DNA from: Pithys albifrons albifrons
Taxonomy: Eukaryota > Chordata > Aves > Passeriformes > Thamnophilidae
Direction: 5' to 3'
Length of the DNA stretch: 64,000 nt
Assembly: GCF_047495875.1 (NCBI RefSeq)
Contig: NC_092471.1
Coordinates: forward strand, 15,459,001 to 15,523,000
The first letter of the stretch is position 1; the number at the start of each line of letters is the position of its first letter. The position numbers and the translations under genes are program-made. A model generated the notes under the pieces. That model was not told the DNA's origin, ran no database searches, and was given only the letters and a program-made list of their open reading frames with translations. Of the stretch, positions 56,001 through 64,000 are shown piece after piece.

Positions 56001-58397
56001 AAATAAAAACATAAGACTGTAGGCAACAGCAGTCTAACAAAGGTACATCCATGTGGTACAGGACTCAAAACCACAGAATTCTCCACATAATTCTTCTTCC
56101 TCTGCTGCCTTTTTAAAGCTGATGCCCTTCTTATTTCCCTTTTCCCTTCTTTGTTTCCCTTTTCTTGTACAAAACTGTTCTCCAAAAGACAAAAATGGCC
56201 AGCAATCCTTCAAATGTTTCATAGTTAAATTTTATTTATTTGTCTTTTATGGTGAGCAATGCAAATGTTGGCTTGTAGAAATAACCTTATTAGGTATGCA
56301 GGCATTTCTCTAGAAACACTATCATAAAAACCACAGCTAAGTCATTAATCTTTTCAAAAAGCTTGTTGAGATCCCCATAGGCATTTAAATGGATCATAAC
56401 AGCCTCACATATGAAATATAGAGCTGCAGCCAAGAGTCTGACAGAAGTGCAAATTTGGACAAATAAGACCATCAAAGCTTCAGCTGAAGAGATTTCTCTT
56501 CTCTCCGCAGGACAAGGGGTTGATAAGACCAATCATGGAGGATGAAACTATAAATGAGATAAAAATGCCAAATTCATGCCAGCAACCCATGGACTGCTAA
56601 AAGCCTACCTGCTTGGAGACATCAGCTATTAAATGATTATCCCACTGCAGAGAGACTGGCACCATAGGATAAATGATGGAGTGTCTGCCCAGAGGTGAAT
56701 ATCCCTGTTTGTCTTGGTGGATTATTATACTGCACTCAGGGGAGTGAGCTGAACACTTGGTGTACTAAATCAATGGAATTATGATATATTCTTGCACAAA
56801 TAGAGGAAAAGCCAAAAAAAGAAGAACATTTCCTGAGGTAAATCCCACAAATTAGCAGTTATCATATCCATGGACCATGAAAATAGGACTAAATAACTTA
56901 CAACTAAACCAGCCCCCAGAAAGAACAGGCCCAGATTTCACTGTTCCCCTCTGGAATAGCTCCAAGCTACTTTCAGATTAGGTATGTTTGCTCCAGGTTA
57001 TTTTACAACACCAGGATAAAATATGTCACCCAGAGATCAAGACCCAAATGTACTGTACTCTAAAGCCGAAGAGGTCAGACTCATTTATCAAATTTATTCA
57101 GGCAGGACTGTGAGTTCAATCAGAGTTTAAGATGCTGAGCCCTTCACAGAAGCTGTAATATGAGACTGCAAAAGTTTTGCCAGACCCTGGGTAAAACATA
57201 GATTTGGACAGAAACAAACACTTTGAAGTTGGTTTGGTTTTGGGGGTTTTTTTGGTTTGGTTTTTTTTCATAGGAAGTAGGGAGTACAAAGAACTGCTGT
57301 CCATGTAATAGAGAGAGCAGGTATGAGAAAAATTAAAACAAAGTTTGCAAAATGAACCTACGGCAAAAGCAGTAACCAAAATTTCATAATTCTCAAGAAG
57401 GACTTTAAAAAATCCCACCTATTTGTTTTAAGAAATCATATATTCTTAGCATCAGCCAGGTAAACATTCAGGACTCTTAAAATTTAGTGTTAAAATAACA
57501 TACAGTGCTTTTCAATTCACATCATACAATTAATGTAATGTTTTTCCTGCTTGCCCAGGTCTAATAAATTCTTAATGTCATGGTGGAAATAAACAGCACA
57601 TCATCTGGGATTTTAAAAGTTATACAGCAATGAGACACAGAGGAATGTGAATGTGTGTTTGTATTCAGGGGGGAGAAATATGCAGCCTTTGTGATAAGTT
57701 ACACTTTCTTACATAGGCATCTTTTCTGAGATTTCTGCAACCTCAATAGTCAATAATCTCCTTTTTCTTTTTGAATGGGGTCTAAACCAACTTGGAATTG
57801 TTGAGCCAGCCACATGGAGAATTATTTGCAGTTACAGTTAGCTTAGCATGTAAATGAAGCATTGCTCTAGTGTCGTGTTATAAAAGGTCTGACGAATTCA
57901 TCTGCTTTAAGCACATCCCATATTTTGGAGAAACACTTTATATGCATAGAAGTATAAGTAAGCTTATAAGTACACAGGATTAATAAGCAGAAAAACAGCT
58001 GTAGTCTTTCAGCTCAGAAATCTAGTGCTAGTTAAGTGGCCCAGGCTCTGCATTGCCACAGCTTATTCAAATCCTGTCTTGCTGTAACATCCCGGACAGT
58101 TTTGTACCACACAGGCTTGACTTGACCCTGCTGCCTCCATCCTATGACATTGTCTGGCCTGGGAGGAGGATAAGAAGAGTCTGAACCAGCCCCATTTAAC
58201 CTCAAACACTTCTCCAAGGATGCAAATCGGTGCTTAGCATCCCAAAACCCTCTCTGTAAGTGCTTGAAATGCGCAATTCAGATCAAAGTTACAGAAGGTG
58301 AACCCTGGGCTGTTCCCACTGCTGAATTAATCAGCAAATGAGGAGCTCTTACTCTTCTGAAATAGTTTTGGGGCCTATTTGACTTAGGCTTTAAAAG
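53054..58397. other. AT-rich DNA with a few GC-richer patches, no gene seen
   Basis: GC-richer patches lie at 53340-53620 and 54540-54870. The second has overlapping frames on both strands and a donor-like GTAAGT near 54764, but no recognisable protein and no convincing acceptor partner. A G/T-rich tract occupies 57229-57270. No RNA gene was recognised. Confidence 0.42.
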
Positions 58398-58452
58398 TTT
58401 CCTTCTCTCTGCCCCTCCACCCGCCCCTTCCCCCTCTCCCCCCACCCACCTC
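58398..58452. repeat. C-rich polypyrimidine tract
   Basis: Fifty of 55 bases are pyrimidines, with long C runs, and the tract ends in 'acctcag'. It resembles an unusually strong splice-acceptor tract. However, no open frame or exon-like sequence follows, and C-rich microsatellite-like growth explains it equally well. Confidence 0.75.
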
Positions 58453-59569
58453 AGAGTGGAAAGAAAACATAAAATGTTAAAAATATTTCATACACTGAAA
58501 TGAGCAAAAAAAGAAAACCTATGCTGCCTTATATGAATTGTTTGGTTTCAATATTGTGTGTTTCATTTCATGACATTCCTTTGTATTTTTTAAGTAAGAA
58601 TTACTTTAGCTTTCCAAATGAAAATCTGTTTCAAACAAAATCCTAGAACTCTTCAATTTTGAAGATGTCAAAAGGAAAAAAAAAGGTGACACCTCACACT
58701 GTTTGCAAAATGGAAAATTAATCAGAATTACTATTTCCCATGAAAATTATGATTGGATACCTTACGAGGACTAGATAACAGAGTATCACAAAAGACACTT
58801 CTATTACTGCTCAGTCACGGTGTTCTGTGAGCTCCAAGCACTCACAGCCTCCTGCTCAGATTGAAATCAGCTCTCAGAAATGGAGCAGATTTCCCTTCTA
58901 AGGCAAAACTGAAGTTAAACTTCCTGCCTCCTGCAAAATCTAACTCTGTAGAATAGCTCTTATTATTCTGGGACACTGGAAGAAAATAATAAAGCAAAAA
59001 TCCAAACAAAACACAGGAAAACCAGATTAGTCTTACAAAGAGGTCTTATTATTAAAGAAATGACAATTTCTATCAAAGAATTGCTTTCTACTGTCTGCTA
59101 CCAAAATTGGTCAACAGAATTTGCTTAAAGATCATTTGAGGGCAACAGAAAGATCACAATTAATTCTTCAAATCTGTAGTTTGGGACATTCCTTCTTGAC
59201 TGTTTCCCTTCTCAGCAGGTTGTCATGTATTCAGTTGCTTCCCAAACTGCATTCTCTTTGATTTTGTAAATTCACATCAGGAATACAGAGTCCTGAAGCC
59301 AAAGTCACAGATGAGCAAAAATTAGCTGCAAGTGCTACTTTCCTCATTTTATTTGTCCATAGTCTTTTCTAGAGATTTCATATAGGTTTTAATGTATATT
59401 TAGGTAATCACACTGCTTCTTAATACAACAAAAAGCTTCCTATTTAGAATGCATCTTCTTAGTAGGAAAATGTTCATTTATTCAAACCAAATTATTTAGC
59501 TGTGGCTGCCAGCTTCTGCTTTAATTAATATTTAATTATTTATTTGAATTAGAGCAGCTTCTATGAGAG
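58453..59569. other. AT-rich DNA, no gene seen
   Basis: Ordinary AT-rich sequence without recognisable coding frames, RNA genes or repeats. Confidence 0.45.
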
Positions 59570-59850
59570 TGTGCCAGAATAGCCAAGGAGCTGGAGAAGA
59601 GAATCAGCATTTGCAGGAGCCCAGGGTTCAAATCCCTATCCTGAGAGGATTTTTGGCTTTGGGAGGCAGGACAGAAACTGTCTCCCCTGTGATGAGAAGG
59701 ATCACACACAATCTGACTGGAATTGCTGCTGAGTGTCTCAGTGTCAAGATCTAAGTAGGATCTGTTGCCTTGTATGTAAAGTGGGATTGGTTCTAAACAG
59801 CTTCACAGAGATGTGATGAATAATCAGCAGTTGTGGAGGGTTTTGAGAGT
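59570..59850 (+). mobile_element. tRNA-derived ancient SINE remnant (MIR-like)
   Basis: On the plus strand 'agaatagccaaggagctgg' resembles a decayed tRNA A box. About 40 bp later 'cccagggttcaaatccct' holds GGTTCAAATCC, an excellent match to the RNA polymerase III B box of tRNA genes. Further on, 'gtatgtaaagtgggat' resembles the MIR core phrase 'ctgtaaaatgggga'. The order fits a plus-strand MIR-type or related amniote SINE. The spacing is longer than standard, so an insertion or a different tRNA-SINE family is possible. It lies about 150 bp from the chimeric element and on the opposite strand. Confidence 0.5.
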
Positions 59851-59987
59851 GAATACTTCTTAACTGGAAGGGATAATGGAAGGATATTTTTTGTGTTCAG
59901 AACTTCATAGCAACTGTTCATGTGAGACACTCATAGCAAATCTTAAATGAGAATTTGGATGAGGAAGAAGCAGAAAAAGCTTCCAGT

Positions 59988-59998
59988 AATATAAAGAT
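59988..59998. repeat. Target-site duplication, left copy (11 bp)
   Basis: AATATAAAGAT here is identical to 60362-60372. The pair brackets the chimeric tRNA/5S element. The right copy begins one base beyond the first G of the element, exactly where a retroposed RNA's 5' end would join the target. Confidence 0.75.
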
Positions 59999-60193
59999 GT
60001 ATGTTTGGCCAGATTTCACTAACAAAGATTTGGGAAGGGCTCTCCCCACATGGGTGTGCCCTTCCAGCCTGTGCAGTGGATTGTTTAGGTGAGGCACAGC
60101 GTGTGCAGAACTGGCCCCATCATTTAAGCCCTAAGGTCCATCTGCCATGGCCAAGCGAGCTCGGACAGTGACAGGGAAGTTCTCGGGACTGTC

Positions 60194-60266
60194 ACAGCAC
60201 CCGGTACTGACCGGGGTTGACCCTGCTGAGCATCTGAGATCTGAGGGGATTGGATGGCAGAGAGGC
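60194..60266 (-). pseudogene. 5S rRNA-derived segment with internal deletion
   Basis: On the minus strand, a 40-nt block beginning CAGATCTCAGATGCTCAGC aligns to vertebrate 5S rRNA starting at its CTGATCTCGGAAGCTAAGC, with 31 of 40 positions identical by my alignment and no gaps. It covers the 5S A box and ends at AGTAC. It then joins directly to CGGGTGCTGT, which equals the 3' end of 5S rRNA. The part between (about 26 nt, including the internal C-box region) is missing, apparently lost between two TAC-containing words. The start, GCCTCTCTGCCATCC, recalls the 5S 5' end with a second deletion after it. It cannot function as 5S rRNA. I aligned against the 5S sequence from memory, so exact identity should be recomputed. 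Confidence 0.8.
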
Positions 60267-60283
60267 TTTAACTGCCAGGGAAC

Positions 60284-60357
60284 GGTACCCCCCTGAGACT
60301 CGAACTCAGGTCCTTGGGATTCAGAGTCAAGAGTGCTCTCCATTACACCAGGGGACC
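60284..60357 (-). tRNA. tRNA-Gln(CTG)-like head of the chimeric element (not a functional tRNA)
   Basis: The segment folds like tRNA-Gln: 5' acceptor strand GGTCCCC, D-arm TGGTGTAATGG, anticodon-arm words ACTCTTGACTCTGAATC with anticodon CTG, and T arm CTGAG-TTCGAGT-CTCAG with a perfect 5-bp stem and a standard 7-nt loop. Two faults argue against a working tRNA. The 3' acceptor strand reads GGGGGTACC, with an extra base or two relative to the partner strand. The anticodon stem also has mismatches (TTGAC against ATCCC). The sequence continues directly into the 5S-like segment with no T-run terminator. It is best treated as the SINE head. A tRNA covariance scan would probably report it as a pseudogene. 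Confidence 0.75.
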
Positions 60358-60361
60358 GCCC

Positions 60362-60372
60362 AATATAAAGAT
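60362..60372. repeat. Target-site duplication, right copy (11 bp)
   Basis: Identical to 59988-59998. It adjoins the 5' end of the minus-strand chimeric element. The bases beyond it differ from those beyond the left copy, so the repeat is exactly 11 bp. Confidence 0.75.
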
Positions 60373-61966
60373 ACAACTAATGAAAAAGAAACATCACACT
60401 GTAACATTATTAATCAATGTGAGAGGTGGTTCTCAAGTTTCATTTAACAAATGCACATAAAGCTACAGAGAAAGAATTAATTTTTACCTGTCTTATTTAT
60501 ATTTATGTTGTTCTTATATTCAATATTTGCTATACCTTACATGCAATTAAATCAAAGTTCAGTGAAACTATCTTTTGAACAAAGGTAGGAGTTATAAAAT
60601 TTAGGGGGGTTTCATATAAATACTTTATATAATGTTCATTTTAGCTATATTTCATTTCCATAAAAGTCCATATTCATGAACTTTTAGTTCTACAGACAGC
60701 CCCACAATAAAATTTTCCCTAGGTACTAGCAGAAGTATCTCACCACTTACCCAAATAATGTCCTGAATGACATAATTTTGTTGGCTGCCATGTGACTACT
60801 AAGGCAGGCTGAAAACCAGCACATTAAAAAGTGACACATCTGCAAGAGAACCATGAGATGACATGACCTTCTTTTTTTCCCCAGCAGTCATTTCCCAATC
60901 AAAGCCCAGAAGCTGTTGAGCTAATGAAAATGTCACCTGCAATTTGATAGAGGTAGTTTTGATTGCCTGTGTGCCACCGTGCACACTGCAGTGTTTCCTC
61001 AATTCCTGCAGAATCCCTGTTTTCCTCCCAAGTGCAGGGTTGTGGCTAAGCAGGGGAGCGATGCTGTGGCTGGGGGGAGCAGCCCCTTCGCAGCCCCTGC
61101 ACTCAGCAGCACATCCATCAGGCAAAGCAAAGCTGCTTAATGGCTACTCAGTGCCAAATGAGTTAATTGCTAATTGTGCAGCTACAGGCATAAAACCTCT
61201 GGCAGAAACCAGCTGGATGCACACAGTGAATCTGGGAAGGACTGATCCAAAATCTGATGCAGTGTGCTCAGTGAAGGAGGGCTGAACAGGGGGGCCTTAG
61301 TTTCTGACTAAGCAATATGCAAATTTAGCAATACAAACATTTTTCATGCATTCCAGCCAAAAGTCACAAAGCTGAGTTTAGAAAAAAAAGCAGCCACAAA
61401 ACACTCCAAATATAAAATATTTTTATATTAAATGAACCATGTCTTTTCTCTCTGATTTTTCTTTTATTATTATTGTAGAAGAAATAAATTTTAAAATATT
61501 TGGAATGGAAAGGAAGTGCTTTTATGTTGTTCCAAAGTGCAGAGCCAGATTTTCCATTTGTTTTAAATACTCAGATTACTATAACTATTTTTTTAAGAAT
61601 ACCAATTAACAACAACAAAAATCTGTTGTTTGCATAGTTCTGTCTGTTATATGGACATGGTTCACTCTCACATGATTTCCAGGATTTGAAGGTACCACTT
61701 GCAGTTTGATGAGTACTCTCTAGTACGTTCAATTTATTGAAGCACCAACTAGTAGGAAATACTTAGCTTGCCCATTGAATTCCAACTCACCAGGAGCTGA
61801 GTACCTAAGTCTTTGTTAGATGGTTGATTACTTATTTATTTACTTAACTTTCCCAAAACACCACTATAAAGCTTATGGGCAGAGGTGATCAGGGGAGTTT
61901 AGGGGTTTTTCCATTGGAAAAAGGATATTTCATTAAAAAGTTGCCAAAATCTAAACCCTCATTACA
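60373..61966. other. AT-rich DNA with one GC-richer patch, no gene seen
   Basis: A GC-richer patch at about 60960-61130 carries overlapping frames on both strands (108 codons minus, 113 codons plus). Neither is recognisable as a protein. Nothing else stands out. Confidence 0.45.
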
Positions 61967-62024
61967 ACAGGGATTGGAACTAAGTGATCTTTAAGATCCC
62001 TTCCAACCCAAACCCTTTTATGAT
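61967..62024 (+). mobile_element. CR1 LINE 3' end, short old fragment
   Basis: The phrase 'cagggattggaactaagtga' followed by 'tctttaagatcccttccaac' and 'ccaaaccc' is the standard CR1 3' UTR. It is followed by TTTTATGATAATAAA, a decayed version of the ATTCTATGATTCTATG tail. Only about 60 bp remain. Its wording differs from the two longer copies, so it represents another CR1 subfamily and is probably older. Confidence 0.85.
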
Positions 62025-64000
62025 AATAAAGGTTTTTTACCCAGCATTTTAAGTCTCTGCCTCAAAGCAAGAGTAAGACTTGAACCTCCAGCTCCTACAT
62101 TCCTAGGTCAGCAGCATAGGATTTAAGTAAAATTACAAACACTATCATGCTTCCAAAAATTACTGTCAAATATTTGCTATAAACAAAGGACTTCTCAGAC
62201 AAACGCCATGACATTTGTCCATACAAGTTGTTCATGGGATATTCCCACAAGTAATTCTCTTCCATTTTGCCAATAATAAATGAAATAGCTAAATTTGCTC
62301 TTATGGAAAGAAGAAAAAAAAAGAGAGAGAGAGAAATCACCCAGATGAACTACAAGTGTGTTGAAGATCAAAAAGGTTTAACTAAACATTAGCACTAATG
62401 AATCAGCAAGTAACCTCACAAGCCCTTCAGAAGGGTTGGATGCAGAAATAATTATTTATTAGGACAGTACCTGACAAGATTATTGTTTTGATGAATTGGC
62501 ACATATGGAACTTGGGGATGATGAATTGCACCAATGTTAATGCTATTAAAAGTTGTCTCATATGCACATAATTTGATTTATGAATTTTTCAACATACAAG
62601 AGCACTCTCTTCTCCTATGAAACATAACACCTACATTGGTAAAACAATAGTACAGGCACTAGATATTGAATAAAATCTGCTCTACAGCTCAACAGGTTTA
62701 ATTGTGGAATATGGCAATCAATACATGTGAAGTCAGAACTGACTTGTCTATCATTAGAGGGAGAAGGATGAACACACCTAAGAGTTCTAGTCAGAAGTGT
62801 CTGGCTTAAGTTACTACTTGCTAAGTAGAAAAAAAGATATGTCCATGAGGTGTTTCTGTCTCAATACACTGTAATACATCATTTTTAGGCACTTTTAGTC
62901 AAGCAGTTCTATGATTCTCTCATTTGTAATATTCCTAACAAAGCTAAACACAATGGAATAGAATAATTCATAAACACTAAAATGTTGCAGGTTTGTACAT
63001 ATTTGATTTACATCCCTCTTCAGCATCTTGCACTTACACTACAGACATACAAGCTCACATAAATGTCTCTTCCTATGAATCTAATTCTAAAACCTTATAC
63101 AGTGCCATTTTTTACTACTGAAAAAATGAAAGGGGGTGTGGAGGGGGGAAGACACTTTTTGCAAGGAAAAAAAAGATGCTTTTTCCCCCTTCAGGGGTAA
63201 GCCTGAATCTGTAGCTAACAAAAGTTACCTCGAAACCACCTGAAAATTACCTGGGCAAACAAAGAACTTCCAAGATGTGCCAAATATCACAGGTGTCAGT
63301 CTGTTTGCTCTTGAGGACACATCAGAAATTAAAGCAAGAGTTTAAAATGTACACAACTAAAACACACAGGCAGTGGTATTTTTGTTCCACATAAATCCAC
63401 TACCAAACTAAATCTCATGCAGAAAACACATGTATATGCAGGTATGCAGTAGTTTTCCCTACCTTGTGCAGGTTCAGAAGACCAAATACCATCTTCTGAG
63501 AATGTTTAAGGGTCCTATGGAATGGACCTAAATCCATAGAGTAAATTCGGGGCACCTGCTAAAAGTTACCTTTATATTTAGGCAGCACTTGGGAATATAT
63601 TCTTTCAACTCCCTTAATTTCCTTTATAACTGAACAACAGCAGAGGGATCTCACTTGAGAATTACCTCAGACAGGGAAATTTCCAGTAACAAATACAGTC
63701 ATGAGCATCAATGATGTTACAATCCCAGCTCTCCAAAGCTGTATTTCCCCAGCACTGCTGTGAGAACAGCTCAGCAGGTTTTCATGTGCCAGCAGGAGAG
63801 ATGGCACAGGCAGAGCTCCACACATAGCCCTCCCCAAACCAGTGAGAACAGCAGAGATCACAGGGGTGCTAAAGCAAATAAATGGCTCCATCTGAAGTTC
63901 AGAGAAGAGTAACAAAAAATTCTTAGAGGATTTCTTTTTCCCCCTAAAGGTCAACATGTATTTATTTAATGGAAAAAGTTAAGATTGTTTTTGTGCTGCC
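62025..64000. other. AT-rich DNA, no gene seen
   Basis: Contains a short A-run and (GA)n tract at 62311-62335 and G-rich and A-rich patches at 63128-63180. No coding frame or RNA gene was recognised. A 96-codon minus frame at 63667-63957 has no recognisable character. Confidence 0.45.

Larger units (their letters stand above)
59999..60361 (-). mobile_element. Compound tRNA/5S rRNA-derived SINE-like retroposon
   Basis: Read on the minus strand, the 363-bp element has four parts. A tRNA-Gln-like head occupies 60357-60284 after the four-base leader GGGC. An 18-bp linker follows, then a 5S rRNA-derived segment at 60266-60194, then an unrecognised tail of about 195 bp to 59999. An 11-bp perfect direct repeat flanks it. 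RNA polymerase III promoter elements are visible in the head: an A-box-like TGGTGTAATGG and the B box GTTCGAGTC. Such structure is typical of SINEs, which are copied by a partner LINE recognising the tail. The tail here lacks poly(A), an ATTCTATG unit or another simple repeat, so the partner is unclear. AmnSINE1 also joins 5S and tRNA parts, but as I recall in the order 5S then tRNA. Parts and repeat are seen directly; calling it a SINE family is inference until other copies are found. Confidence 0.8.

Noticed and set aside
60131..60376. 81-codon minus-strand frame through the chimeric element
   Set aside because: The frame runs through tRNA and 5S-derived sequence and is fortuitous.
1..64000. 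CRISPR arrays, bacterial operons, prophage or plasmid features
   Set aside because: No spaced direct-repeat arrays, no dense coding frames and no bacterial signals are present. The repeats identify a vertebrate, avian-type genome.

Overview
This window reads as non-coding DNA from a bird nuclear genome. The main evidence is two well-preserved CR1 LINE 3' ends with the avian ATTCTATG tail (344-590 on the minus strand, 16976-17403 on the plus strand) and a shorter, older one near 62 kb. The sequence is AT-rich and sparse in repeats. I saw no L1 or Alu-like elements and none of the dense short-spaced coding frames of a microbe. I found no open reading frame that looks like a real protein or a recognisable exon. 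Frames of 60-136 codons occur on both strands at the density chance predicts, so I read the window as a gene desert or the inside of a very large intron.

Layout. 0-0.6 kb: a CR1 copy. 0.6-14 kb: AT-rich unique DNA with a MIR-like remnant near 14 kb. 17 kb: the longest CR1 copy. 19 kb: a compact perfect inverted repeat. 24.58-25.0 kb: two in-phase (TGGA)n arrays flanking a 318-bp LTR-like segment. 26.76-27.0 kb: a CpG-rich block in AT-rich surroundings. 29.1 kb: a G/T-rich tract. 35.7-36.1 kb: two MIR-like pieces. 42.03-42.85 kb: about 830 bp of very A-rich, T-poor DNA. 46.7-47.4 kb: alternating purine-pyrimidine and hairpin-prone AT sequence. 58.4 kb: a C-rich polypyrimidine run. 59.6-60.4 kb: two tRNA-related retroposon relics on opposite strands.

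The most notable object is the element at 59999-60361 (minus strand). It is a chimera: a tRNA-Gln(CTG)-like head, then a piece of 5S ribosomal RNA with an internal deletion, then an unrecognised tail of about 195 bp. It is bracketed by a perfect 11-bp direct repeat (59988-59998 and 60362-60372) that looks like a target-site duplication. This is best explained as a compound tRNA/5S SINE. The tRNA-then-5S order is the reverse of the 5S-then-tRNA arrangement I recall for AmnSINE1. I cannot tell without a database whether the family is already catalogued.

No genes work together here. The window is a record of retroelement insertion (CR1, LTR, SINE, MIR relics) and simple-sequence growth in otherwise unannotated DNA. 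Coordinates of ancient repeats are by eye and approximate.
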